From: Trissonchulus latispiculum
Lineage: Eukaryota; Nematoda; Enoplea; Enoplida; Ironidae
Assembly: GCA_030248195.1 (NCBI GenBank)
Contig: JASAND010030469.1
Coordinates: 1 to 64,000, forward strand
Length of the DNA: 64,000 nucleotides
Direction of reading: 5' to 3'
The position numbers and the translations under genes are program-made. Shown in pieces: positions 26,301-37,938 of the stretch. The notes below the pieces were generated by a model, which made no database searches, was not told where the DNA came from, and worked only from the letters and a program-made list of their open reading frames with translations. Numbering within the stretch: the first letter of the stretch is position 1; every line of letters starts with the position of its first letter.

Positions 26301-29300
26301 TCATCCCAGGCCGGCGAATGGGCATTGAAGTCGCCGAGAATTACAGTCCGTGAGGATGACGGGAGGTCGGCGGGGCTGAACTGCTGCGTTCTCTGATCAG
26401 CGGCAGTTCGGACAACCGGCGGGACATACGCACAGGTGATAGGGATCAGGGTCTTCCGGTAGGCCAAATCCACCGCGACCACATCCGAGTTGTTGTCATT
26501 GGCTGCAACCAGGGGGCCGGGTCGCCGCACATAGTCTAAGCCCTGCCGGATTAACAGGACAACACCTCCCCCGACAGCAGGGGCTCGGCCGTTCCTCCGA
26601 TCGTGGGTCCTGTACTCGTGCTCTTCGTGGTATCCAGGGAAATGAAGCTGGTCACCCGGCCTCAGCCAGGTTTCCTGCACTGCTGCCACGTCAATGTTAT
26701 TGTCACTTAGCAGTTTCTGGAGGAACGCTCGCTTGGGGGGAGACAGTGCCCCCGCATTCCACTGCAGGACCCTGATACCCCGCTGTTTGGGGGAATTCCT
26801 CCAAGGGCGGGCCTTTGCCCGCTGGGAGGGGGGGAGGGCGGAGGAGGTGAGGGCAGAGACAGGGTTGGACTGGGATGGTATCAGCGGGTGTGGCACGGAC
26901 TGGGCAGGTGGATGGTTGCATGGTGGGCAAAGTTAGCAGCTGGCAATTAGTGGACCAGGCAGGCCTTTTCTGGAGGATCCAGGGGAAATTCAGCTACACT
27001 TTCCCCCGTGCACCCAGTTGCCGCATGACACGCACAGGATGGAGTAGCAGTTGTTACCCACGGGCAGGCCGCAGGTGGCACAGGGATATTGAGGCCCGGG
27101 GTTCGGCTCGCCGTCACCAGCCATAAGCAGAAGCCGGGCGAGATAGGCTGGCTTACCTCGCCCAGCTAGGAAAAACCCGGCGGTAGGGACCAAAAGCACC
27201 AAAGGCAGGCCGTCCCGGAATAGGGACCCAGGTGGGGATCGGGCTCCTGAATGGGGCAGCCCAAAGTTGGATCTATTTTGTTGGGCCACCGGCATCTGAT
27301 GACCACAAGCTGCTCCACCGCAGCAAGGTGAAATCCATTGGAGCAGAAATTAAACTTCAGTGACTGCTGTTTAGTTTTTTAATTCCAAAGAAATAATATA
27401 ATGCGAGTAAATGGCTACTCGACGACTCGCGAACTCGACAACTTTTATGAAACTGGCCCCTGCTTTACCAAGATAAATTCGAAAATGCTTTCTCGTCAAG
27501 CTTCAAGGAAGCGTACAGGATTAAAACAGAAAACTTTTCGGTCGGCTTTTCGATGTTAGCTAATTACTCCCCAACATAAGTCAAAAACAATAACTATATT
27601 ACACACGAACACCCACTCTTTTAACAAGAAATAATTGCCTGCCAATATTCGCCGTCGCACAATCTCATTAAAGCCTTCATCCCTCGACAGCTGACTCATT
27701 GAATCCACAGTTTTGAAAGACTTGGACGCTCGATGTCCTACACAAAATGCAAAAAAGAAAAAGACTAACCGAAATGGATCAGCAAAACCATACAAAGTCA
27801 AGGGGTTGGAACTGGTAAACAGATCTTCTTACTTACAGTGAAAGACAACAAGAAACCTTACTGATATGTAATCTGATAAAGATAAGCAACGCTTTACCAA
27901 AAACCGCAATTAAGATAGCAAACCTCAGACTACAACTACATATAGATGAAAATTACGCAATAATACCGTCCAGACCTTTCCATGTCATAAGAAGACGAGT
28001 AAGCCACTAGGGATAGGCTTCTCTTTTTCGTTCCATTAAGTAACAGTACGAAATTCGCCAATACCCCCCCATAGGCGGGGAGATTTTCAAAATATACCCC
28101 TTCGCTAGGAGTGGAAGGGATAGCCAACAGCTAGTAGACTGTAGAAAAGCCGTCCACGTTTGGTGAGCTGTTTTAATAAGGGGTTAAAGCAGTTTCAGTT
28201 TAATCTCAAGGAGGTTCGTTGGGACAATTTTCCGAAATGTACAAATTGCTCTTTCTACACGCTCCATCCAGTAAACAGGCAGGGGCTTCCACTGACAGTG
28301 TGTTAGTTAGCAACCCCATCTCTGAACACTGGCTTTTTCCTAGGCAAAAATTTCTGGGGGGGGGGGAAGTCTGGGGGCCCCCCAGGTCTGGGGGGGGGGG
28401 AGAAAATTTTTAGAAAAATGTCCAAAAATAGTTATTTTTTGCTGCTGAGCTAAAAACTGACTGTTTCTAACTTAAATTTAAGCTTAAAATAGCTAAAAAA
28501 TGCTTAAAAATGGGTAAAAATCCGGCGGAGCCGGAAAAAATTTTCAAAATTTTCCCTCAAAACCCTATTTTTCCGGGCACTTTAGGGTGGGGGGGGGTTC
28601 TGGGGGGGGAGGCCCGAATCCTGGGAGGGAGGGGGCGGTTCTGGGGGGGCCGACCCAAGTCTGGGGGAAACGGTTTTCTGGGGGGCCCCCACTCCCCCTG
28701 TAGGAAAAAGCCAGGAACAAACATGGAGGGTTTATACATAGTTCGTCACGGGGGGTAAAATTCGCCTATCCTAGTCACAGCTCCATTACGCAAAAACAAG
28801 AGGCGAAACAACCTAGCGGTTTTGTTATTCTTCTAATACAGAAAAACTGCCTGCCAATACTACATCAGTTGCGTACCATATTCTATGCCGTCATATCTAG
28901 CCATATTGGAAGCCACCTCGCATTCTCCCAGAACATGGTAGCAGACAATAGAATAGGGTGTATGAGGCAATGAGCACTGGACAACCCTGGCACCGGCATC
29001 GCACAACATGTCCGCCACACGACTCCATGCGTCTAAGCAGTCATCACTGAGTCCAACAGGACGGTACTCCTAATAATAAACAAGATAAAAATACGATACT
29101 GTATGTAAATCCATAGCGGAAATTTCAAAAAAAACTCCGAAGTATGTCCACTACTACTGCATAGTTGTTCTAACTTCATTTACCGACGCAAGATGGACTT
29201 CGACGATTTTTAAGAATAAGCTCAATTTTAAAAAACCAAAACACCATTTTGTTGTTCCAACACACCTTTCAATTCAATTCAATCATTAAACTTTCACAAC

Positions 29301-32300
29301 AGAATTATACTGACAGGCAGCCTGGTTTGTTATATTTAATTCACCTACACAAAAATATCCACCTTCGGAACTCCTATCCTCATGTCCTTAACAGATAAAT
29401 GGCTGTCAGTTAAAGCTTTCTCCGTACTAGAAAACTGCCGATTAACTGTAGTTGAATCTTTGATATCGCGACCACTAATAGCATCTAAAAATAAATAACA
29501 CAGCCACTGGAGAAATATAAATAGGAAAACAAGCTCCCAGCTTTCTTCTCAAGTTCTGAATCGGTTGGAGACACTGTTGCGCAACTTGGGTGAAAGACCT
29601 GTCCCCTAGTGTAGATATTCGAACGTACATTATCCCCCTCCAAAACTTTGGCAGTAACACGATTTTTCAGCTTTTGCTTGTCAAGAAGGAATACGGCACG
29701 ATTACTAACAAAACAATACAAAGGCCCCTAAAGCTGTGTCGCTGCTGTATGCAGCAAGTTTAATTATATACACGGATAAACAATTTTCTTGGTTAATATA
29801 AAAATCGTTGTTATCTGATTTGCTTTACTTTAAATCTCCTCCCGGACAGAAGGGATTCAACTCGGCCCGCAGCCAATTTTCCTCGCTCCCACTAGAATAA
29901 AGGAAACCGAGCACAGGACCCTCAAGATTTACTTACAGAGGGTGTGACGAAAAGTTACTCATCTCAATTAGGGCCATACATTGAAAAGGCAGATAGACTG
30001 AGAGGGAAACTGACAAATGGAATTAGGATTCCATGCATCCATGGGCGTAGATAAGGGGGGGGCGCCGGGGGGGGCGCCCCCCCCCCCGAAGCACCTTTGC
30101 CTCCTGGAAATTTTGTCAGTGGAAAAAATTTTTAAGCTCGCGCGCAACGCGAGCTTAACATATATTGCGCCAATTTTTGCTGGAACAGTAGTCTGAAATA
30201 TACGTATATAAGTTTCAAACCTCTAATTTTTCAAAAATCTCGCTCGCTCTGAGCCAAATACAGATGACGTAGATTTAGATGACAAATGTATGTAGATGAC
30301 GATTTTGTGCGAAAGTTACCGGAAAAATAGGCTTAAAACGTAATATTTCTAAAAATTTTCTACTGGGGCAGCGCTCCCATACTCCTGATTGTGAGTTCTT
30401 ACTCATATTGCTAACTACTATGGCAACTTGATATTGATTATTATATTTCATTTTCCTAAAATAAATGCTTCTGTCTTTAGTCTTGTAGATGTGGCACTTA
30501 ATAAAGAAAAGTGCTCAAAATTATTCCTCAGGGAATGTAAATATGAAATATTCTGCAACTTTGACCCCAGACCCCCGCGGGTCCTATTTCTTCGCGACAT
30601 TTGGTTTCTCCACAGCGCTTCCACGCGTACAATGCTAGCTCTCAGATTATTTGCTGATCTGAAATAAAAAGTGCTTTGAAAAACTGCTTTCATGTCTGAA
30701 ATATCAAGAATTCTCAACTTCTGGGGATTCAAAAGCAATTCCTTTCAAAAAATTTAGAAAGTTAAAAATGTTCAACTGGCATTAAAGAATTATATAAAGT
30801 TTCTCTAGCAGTTTTAGGTGAAAATCAGAAAAATGTCAGCTTTAATAATTAAGCCGTTTTTGGTGAAAATTTCTCAAGTTTATATACTAATTAAGAATTA
30901 AAGCTGCTGTACCCGTTTTTGGTGAAAATCTGAAAAACTCAATTTTACTTATAGAAATATTGAAAGCTGATTGTGGGTCGAGGTAAAAAAATTGCTCAAT
31001 TTCGGGGGGGTCGGGCCCCGGACCCCCCCCCCCCAACTTGCCGAAAATCCGCCCTCCCCGAAGCAATGACCTATCTACGCCACTGCATGCATCCATTCCA
31101 AAACAATTATATTATGCAAGATTTAACTCGACACCATCAAAAATAAGCGGAAAACGAAGTTGGCCACAGATGGTTCACCAACTTTAGCCTGAGGCAGAAA
31201 ATTATTAAAAACTGAAGACCCAGTGCGTGCTATTTGGTCAAATAAACAGGCACAGTCTGAATAGAGTGGTTGGACTCGATAAAGTGTCTTTCAATTGTGT
31301 CTTGTCATTTTAGCGATTTTGCAAAATTTTTCAAACTGCAATTGAATTCTACATACACGCTTACCCAACAGAATTTACACTTATAGCCATCAAAAGCCGC
31401 TCACGAAACTTCAAAATAACATATTATAAAAACAACAGTTACAATTCCTATTATTTTAATTGAAAACAATTATTTCAAACCTAAAACGCGAGCAGCTAGC
31501 AGAACTGATTGGGTGAAAATTCCAGGCACATCCAGACTATTGACCAATGGAATCAGGCCTTGACGCGAGACACGCCCATACGACGGCTTCAAACCAACAA
31601 CGCCACAATGAGCGGCCGGATTTCTGACTGACCCGCCGGTGTCAGAGCCTAATCCACTACATAAACAGTAAAAGCCATTTGCAGCAGGCTAACCACAGCG
31701 ACGCAGGTTAACACGACATTCACTTTTAAATAAAACCCATTACACTACAGGTGCCTTCCAAAATACTAAAGACGTAAGGGGTAAAAAGCGAAAGAAAATG
31801 GCTTAGGTAATACATTCAAAAATCCTTTCAGTCCTGTGCAATAATACCACAACTAGTGCTGTCACGTTAGAGAAAAATCTGGGGGGGGGGGGCAGGCCCG
31901 ACCGAAACAGGCCAGGATATTGTTTAGGATTTTTCCGGGAGGATTATTTTTGAGAAAAAATCCGAAACAAGCCCGAGACCGGCCAGGCCCAGGATGTCGG
32001 GCCAATTTAAGTGGAAAACCTCGGCAGTATTGTCAAGCCTTCAATTTTAAGTGTTATACTCAACTAAAAGGTAAACACAGCTTGCTAAGGTATGTACGCA
32101 CTTTGTAACGAAAACTCGTTTTATTTTTTGAAAATTTTTTGCAAGCCTCCCGAACTAGATGCCCTCCAGTATTTCTGACTATCATTGTAGGCTGAAAGCA
32201 GCGAACAGCTGAACTCCGACCAGAGTTGGAGTGTAATTAAAAAATTAAACTAATATTTGAAGACTTGAAACTACAGTTTATGGCAATGTATAAAAACAAT

Positions 32301-34147
32301 AAATATATATACGTACAAATACATGCTACAGTACAGCTCTTTAAAAACTTTATTTCTTGAGAAGTTCACCTTTTTCGCGAACGGCAGCAATTTTCACGTA
32401 GACATTTCACGAAAAAATTGAATTTACGCGAAATTCAGGGAAAGGTAGCTGAGCTAAACTTCAGCAAAGTCAAGTTTTTCGCGAAAAATCTTCGCGAAGT
32501 TCGCCAAATTTAACGAAAATTGCCAACTTTCGCGAAGTCCGCGGAAAAGGTGAACTTCACAAAAAATAAAGTTTTTAATGAGCTGTACTGTACTACATAG
32601 CGTGGTAATCTGGTCTCTGATTGAATAGCTTACGAATAACAACCAGCAAAGGTTATCCCCGCTGAGACAAGCTAGCTATATATATAAATGAAAAACAGTT
32701 TTAAAGACATCACAGACAACCGCATACATGTCAGCAATTTTGCACGCAACTGCAACCGCACTACCACCAGAGCTGCCGCCGGGAATAATCCAGTCTCTCT
32801 GTAAATGTGATGACAGTTCAGCCGACGAAAGTGACAGCTCAGATTTTTCCAAAAAATGAAGTGTCCATGGATTTTTGACAGGACCATAATAGCTTTGCGA
32901 ACTTGAAGATCTAAACGTAAATATGACTCGGGTTTATACATTTACAACAAACGTTTTTAGTTAATATACACTGTCACTACTTTCATAGCACTCACTCAAG
33001 GCAGTGGTTAAAAAACTTATACTGTACTTCGTAGATACTGTCTCAGTTTTTTGTTTTCACAACTGTCAACTGTTAATGGTATTGGAAACAATGTTGCAAA
33101 GTGATCCCATTTTCTGGCAGCGTTTCGGAGGAAGCATAAATAAATTTTGTTACTAGCGCAATCTACAAACGATGGGAAAAAATAGCTATATATACTCTAT
33201 TAGATTCAGGATGATGATGTGTATACGGCTACAACATTCAATATGTAAATCACAATGTTGGAGGGTGGCTGACAGCCTTGCTTTCCTATCCATGTTTTTC
33301 TCCATGTCTTTCTGTTGAGGGGACACCAAGATAACTCACCCCATGCAAAACTCGTCCATATTTGTACGTCCAATCACCAGCACGCCGCTATCAGTCAATT
33401 TCTGAACGACTGTAGCGTTATAAGTTGGTCTGTATGAATCCAGCATGAGTGATCCACAGCTCCCACATTCGCGATATGTATAGCAATCCTTAACGGCTAA
33501 CAGCATACCACGCAATCCTAAAATATCAGAAACTATATATTTGCGCGAGTAAATATATACAGGGCACTTTTTAAAATCAGGGCTACTATGCATGGCTCGC
33601 GGCGGATTATCTTTTATCTGAAACTGGCTTTTAAACAGGATTTTGGGAGATGTATGCATTTTAACTTCAAAAATAGTGTGAATATTCTTTAAAAATTAAG
33701 AACATTAATTTAAACCTTGATATCTAAGCACGCACCCATAGCTGGGCTTATTCTAGGGAATTTTTCTTGGGGGCTCTTTGGAGGGCGAGTCCTTTTGGGG
33801 GATTTTCACAATTTTTCAAAAACGTGCTAAAAATCGCGCTATTTTCTAGCAATCGCCAAAAATAAGTGGATTTAGTGCTTAAATCGGCGAAAATAGACTA
33901 AAATCTGCGGCGAAGCCGGACAATTTTTGAAAATTTGGTCTTCCGAGCGATTTTTTCAGGGCAAAAGTAGGTACCAAAAGGGGCACCCCCTTTTTGGGAG
34001 GGGGGGGGAAGGGTGTTTATGGAGGGCACACCCCCCACTAGAATAAGCCCAGCATAGAAATCGCATACACTATATTACACTACACTACAATATTACTTGG
34101 CCCAACATAGAAATCACATATATATACATTGCAATTATGTTCTTATT

Positions 34148-34187
<40 letters not shown>

Positions 34188-34528
34188 CAATTTGTCATTG
34201 CCAGTTAGACTTCATTGTTCTCTGTGTTTGCATTTTGCATTACATATATATATAAATATCTGGCAAAATTTGAAGGCATTCCTCATCCTTATGCTAGGCT
34301 AAATATAAAAATATATAACCAACCTTTATTTTCAAAACAACAGGCACTGCTTTCAATATTAGTTGCATCAAAGCCAGTCTGAACAAAAGCGTTCAAAGGC
34401 TCAAAATAGTCAGCATTGCTGCTAGCTTCCATCACATTCGAACTGGTTTGGTAATCTCGCAATGAACGGAATAAAAACAGGCGACGCAAAGCCTTTCCAC
34501 CAGAAACATGAGAACAGTGTTTTATCAT
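20348..34528 (-). CDS. QRSL1: QRSL1: mitochondrial glutamyl-tRNA(Gln) amidotransferase subunit A
   Basis: Nine exons on the minus strand: 34324-34528, 33340-33517, 32728-32910, 31481-31656, 29363-29484, 28877-29069, 27617-27737, 22268-22479 and 20348-20544. Each junction is AG/GT and all phases agree, giving 1587 nt or 528 residues, the usual length of the family. GatA is the amidase of the GatCAB complex, which converts Glu-tRNA(Gln) to Gln-tRNA(Gln) in mitochondria. The Ser-cisSer-Lys triad is visible: Lys in AVKD (about residue 78), the serines of PGGSSGGS (about 174-178) and the nucleophile in SDTGGS (about 198). [26 protein letters not shown] and FTQPANMAG are further signatures. The ATG at 34528 has an upstream in-frame stop; the N-terminus is the least certain part. 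No frame break was seen, so the gene looks intact despite transposons in its introns. Confidence 0.95.
20545..22267 (-). other. Last intron of QRSL1
   Basis: The intron is bounded by GT next to 22268 and AG next to 20544. It is mostly filled by a 1-kb TTAA-flanked MITE (20721-21728). Nothing coding was recognised. Confidence 0.7.
20721..21728. mobile_element. MITE with TTAA target (Kolobok- or piggyBac-like)
   Basis: The inverted termini GGTGCTGGTATC and GATACCAGCACC are exact and directly flanked by TTAA on both sides (20717-20720 and 21729-21732). The interior is AT-rich, with repeated TTTTTGAAAAATCGATG-like phrases, and has no transposase. TTAA targets are used by Kolobok and piggyBac; the GG start fits Kolobok better, but this is inference. 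Confidence 0.75.
22945..22960. repeat. Target-site duplication, left copy
   Basis: CAGAAATTAAACTTCA occurs here and again at 27344-27359, on either side of the non-LTR element. A perfect 16-bp duplication shows insertion by target-primed reverse transcription. Confidence 0.9.
23285..24610 (-). pseudogene. Retrotransposon C-terminal region with RNase H
   Basis: It continues in the same frame after the TGA at about 24713. After a thumb/connection region ([13 protein letters not shown]) comes RNase [10 protein letters not shown] (Asp), [10 protein letters not shown] (Glu), IYTDSLSLV (Asp) and [17 protein letters not shown] (His and last Asp). All acidic catalytic residues are present. The protein ends at 23285 and about 320 bp of 3' UTR follows. 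Confidence 0.9.
24713..25169 (-). pseudogene. Retrotransposon RT core
   Basis: This holds RT blocks [57 protein letters not shown] and the catalytic FADD. A second frameshift lies near 24890, between the AFDTVW and VPQGS blocks. FADDLAL is followed by TGA where the family normally has Trp, so one base change stopped the frame. Confidence 0.9.
25217..27295 (-). pseudogene. Retrotransposon ORF, finger + APE endonuclease + start of RT
   Basis: The frame starts with a Cys-rich finger ([20 protein letters not shown]), meets TGA and then TAA within the finger region (about 26940-26990), and stays open from there to 25217. The endonuclease shows [25 protein letters not shown] and SDHMPI, the expected Asn, Glu, Asp and His positions. 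RT begins at [17 protein letters not shown]. The frame then breaks by a one-base indel near 25215. In an active relative this would be one long ORF. Confidence 0.9.
28329..28714. mobile_element. G-rich MITE, CTGG termini, 5-bp TSD
   Basis: CTGGCTTTTTCCTA at the left and its complement at the right are flanked by GAACA (28324-28328 and 28715-28719). The interior carries long G runs at both sides and a CCGGCGGAGCCGG palindrome near 28523. It lies in a QRSL1 intron. A related element is at 33742-34052. Confidence 0.75.
30040..31085. mobile_element. hAT-like non-autonomous element, 8-bp TSD
   Basis: The right end reads CTATCTACGCCACTG, inverted to the left end CATGGGCGTAGATAAGG. CATGCATC flanks both sides (30032-30039 and 31086-31093). 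Inside are G/C runs next to each end and AT-rich sequence with no transposase. CAGTG termini with an 8-bp TSD fit hAT. It lies in the QRSL1 intron between the exons ending at 31481 and starting at 29484. Confidence 0.75.
33742..34052. mobile_element. G-rich MITE, CTGG termini, 5-bp TSD
   Basis: CTGGGCTTATTCTAG and its complement are perfect 15-bp inverted termini, flanked by CATAG (33737-33741 and 34053-34057). G-rich ends and a CTGCGGCGAAGCCGG motif link it to 28329-28714. It lies in the first QRSL1 intron. Confidence 0.8.
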
Positions 34529-35034
34529 TTAAACTGGAATTAACAAAACTCTGTATTCAGGCAATTTGGCTGGCAACAGTCAAATTGCAAAAACACTTGT
34601 AAAATCACAAGCCGCCACTGGCGCGGTCCTTATGATACCCTTTTCCGAAGCCGAACTTTTTTTAAGATTTGATTTCAAACTTGTAAAATTTGGAAAACTT
34701 TGCCTGGCCTAGGGTGTTTTGCAGGTATATATATACGGGGGGGGGGGTTGCTCCCTCGGGAATTTTTGGGGGCCCAAATTTTTGTCAAATAGACAAATTT
34801 TAAAAAATTTTGCCGGAGATTTTTTCGTAAAAATGGCTTAAATTTCAGCTTAAATCCTGGCATCTCTGAGAACATTTTAAGTTTTCACGTTTATACAAAA
34901 TACGCCAAAAATACCAATTTTTGGCTCATTCTTGCAACCCCCCCCCCCCCCCCCGGAAAAAATACAAACTTATAAAAAATAAAAGTTTTAAATTTTTTTT
35001 AATTTTTCAAATTTGTTTACATACGTATTTGTTA

Positions 35035-35786
35035 CAGGGTTTTTTTGAAAATCGGACCTGCGTAAATTTTGCGTATTTTTGTTTTCGAGTGCGTATTTTT
35101 ATTTTCGACTGCGTAAAATTACAAAAATCGCTTCTCAACGTTATAAACGCTATAAACGCATTTAGCGTCGAATTATTTCGTTGTTAAGAGTTTTTAAACA
35201 ACCTTAAGGTTCTTAGCTTCATTTTACGTTGCGTGCCGATTGAACTATGGTGTAAAAGTATGAATATTTGATGCGAAATAGATACGCAGGGGGTCTGGGG
35301 GGCGCAGCCCCCCAGAAGTTGAAGAAAATTTTAAATTTCGGATTAAATTTGCTCTTTAAACTTTGAATTCTTTGCCTGGAGCAATTTAATAGTAAAGTTA
35401 ATTGTTGGTTAGACAAATAGAGTTTACGAATAGAACAAATAGAGTCTTAGAACAGATAAGATTTTAGTTTACATGTCAAATCAAAATAGAGACAAAAACA
35501 ACGCATGTATTATATATATTTATGCGTATGCTTAGTAGCAACTGCAGACGGAAGGATCAATATAGAAGCGATGAGGTAAGTGGAGGGTCCGTGGGGCGGA
35601 GCCCCCCAGAAGAAGCCAGAGCCCAAACTACGTTGAATTGTCTCAAGAAATTAATTTAGAGCACTCTGAAAATTCTTGATACCGAATTTTTCGGCTGCGT
35701 ATTTTGGTGCGTATTTTTGTTTTTGACTGCGTATTTTTAAGCTCGACTGCGTAAATACGCAGTATTTTACGCAAAAAAAAACCGTG
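35035..35786. mobile_element. hAT-like MITE, 8-bp TSD
   Basis: The termini CAGGGTTTTTTTG and CAAAAAAAAACCGTG are near-inverted. Subterminal TGCGTA(T/A)TTTT repeats occur at both ends. It is flanked by ATTTGTTA (35027-35034 and 35787-35794), a perfect 8-bp TSD. It is non-coding. Confidence 0.85.
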
Positions 35787-35965
35787 ATTTGTTATCAGGA
35801 GACATCACTAACCTACCTTCAAAGTATAATAACAATTGGCTGAGTCGTTAACTTTATTTGGGTTGGGGGGGGGGGGGTATTTGTGGAAAAGATCCGCTTT
35901 TTTGAGATCTCATAAGCTAATGAAAATGCAGCATAAAATGGGTAGGTTTCATAAAGTTTAACAGT

Positions 35966-36007
<42 letters not shown>

Positions 36008-36094
36008 TATATATATATATAATCATACGTACGGCTTTGAAAAAAGTTAAAAACGATATATATATATAATTTATAATATATATATATATATATA

Positions 36095-37938
36095 ACAAGT
36101 AGGAAAAATGCTCCTTGCAGTCGCATATAAAATGCAATATGAGCTATGATGGTCAACATTTAAATATGCCAAGGACAAGATTTAAAACGTCTAATATAAG
36201 CCAGCATCTAAATCGGTAAAGGACAAGCTGTAACTGGCTAATATGAGCCGCCACGTTTCTCTTGGGCTCATATTGACGCTCGCTGCCGTGGTTTCAACGG
36301 CTTGACATCACGACGACCTCTTACCATCTTGCCTACAGACTCTACTTTTATTCCCAATCCCAAGTCTGAACAAATCCTCACCGTCTTGCGTAATGTCATT
36401 AGCTTCGTATAATGTTTGGTTATAGGTGTCCTGTCTGAATCTAATTTCACCAGCTCAAACACCGTTCATATATATATGACCACTTTAAGCAGCTAAAGTT
36501 CTCCCCTTTAAAGTTGAATTAAGTGGCATATACATTTGGTATATACCAGTTTTCTAAATCATAGACACACACTGCAAACTAGAAACAAATGCATAAAGCT
36601 CCTGTAAACCGGTATTCTTCAAGTCTTCAGTATCGGCTTACTGTACACAGCACTTATACAATAAAATACACAGCTGATGTGTAAAAATTTGATGTATGCT
36701 TACCCACGGATTGACTTTACTTATTGTATCAAGACCAGAAGTATGTCATGACAATTACGTAGTCAGACCCGGGATAAAAAAAGGGTTTTGGACTTAAGCC
36801 TCTAACTTTCGCAAATGTTGGCCAATCTGGAAGCGGTTTTGCATGTAAGTGCCCGGCACTGCCCTCTATCGATTCAGGTATTAAAATCTTTCCTAGCACC
36901 ACAGATTCTCAGATTAATTAAAAAAATCGGTGATTTTTTTACCCGACAAAATGGTAAAAAATTGGTTTGTGGTAAAAAAATCACCCCTAAATATTGGCGC
37001 TAGAGTAGATTTGATGCTTCCAGGTGAAAGAGCGCATCAAATTTAGTATATTTGGCCAAAAAACCAAAGTTATAATGAATTGGTAACAATTTTTATCGAT
37101 TTGAAAAGTTCAAAAATTGTGCAGCATCAAGCAATCAGGTTTCATAAGCAAAATAGCCATTTTTGAAAAATATTCAAAAATGGTCGGTTTTGACTAATTT
37201 AAAAAGTTTTTAGGCTTAATCGATGCTTTTTAAGCGTTCTAAACGCATTAAAACCCCCATACTGCTTCAGAAAAATTTTTTTGCTGGGTTCTGACCATTT
37301 TTTTTACCCGAAAAGTGGCGAAATTTTGGGGGTAAAAAAATGGTCAGCTGGTGGAGCCCCAATGCAGTAGGGGATATGGTGCCTTGTGTGTTAATACTTG
37401 GGGCCAATACAAACCCACATGCACAGTACTGGAGCCCGGAGTCTCTCCACGCTAGCAAGAGAAGTTTAGAAATTCCGATATGACCCTTAGCTTTTGGCGG
37501 TGGTTTTGGGAGGTCAACTTTGAAATTACACTGAAAACTTTCTATTTGGTCCAGGGGTCTCATACTTATAGTTTGAGGTCATCTAGGGTGGCGCTATATT
37601 ATCACACATTAGTGGGACTCACCGCCCACCGGGTCTACCAGGCTTCCAGGGCGGCCCCGTTTTTTTACCCTTATTTGGGGGTGTTTTTCCCCGGGTCTAA
37701 CTATACATGCGTATTTGAAAAGTGAAAAATAGTTAACTCAACTTAGTATCCTCGCGTCAATATGAGCCCAAGAGAAACGTGGCGGCTCATATTAGCCAGT
37801 TACAGCTTGTCCTTTACCGATTTAGATGCTGGATCATATTAGACGTTTTAAATATTGTCCTTGGCATATTTAAATGTTGACCATCATAGCTCATATTGCA
37901 TTTTACATGCGACTGCAAGGAGCATTTTTCCTACTTGT
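36095..37938. mobile_element. 1.84-kb element with 185-bp terminal inverted repeats
   Basis: 36095-36279 and 37754-37938 are inverted copies differing at only about four positions, starting ACAAGTAGGAAAAATGCTCC. The 1.5-kb interior has no credible ORF. The left end abuts a (TA)n tract and no TSD is visible, so the true edges or the target are unclear. The high identity of the repeats points to recent insertion or conversion. Confidence 0.85.

Larger units (their letters stand above)
22961..27343 (-). mobile_element. Non-LTR retrotransposon (APE endonuclease, RT, RNase H), inactive
   Basis: A 4.4-kb element on the minus strand, inserted in the QRSL1 intron 22480-27616 in the same orientation as the gene. 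From 5' to 3' it encodes a PHD-like Cys/His finger, an APE-type endonuclease, reverse transcriptase and RNase H. Its 3' tail is a short ATG-repeat (plus strand TCATCATCATCAT at 22961). The 16-bp TSD is perfect, so insertion was fairly recent, yet the frame carries at least three nonsense changes and two frameshifts. The domain order fits the I/R1/LOA-type elements with RNase H; the exact clade needs a tree. Confidence 0.95.
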
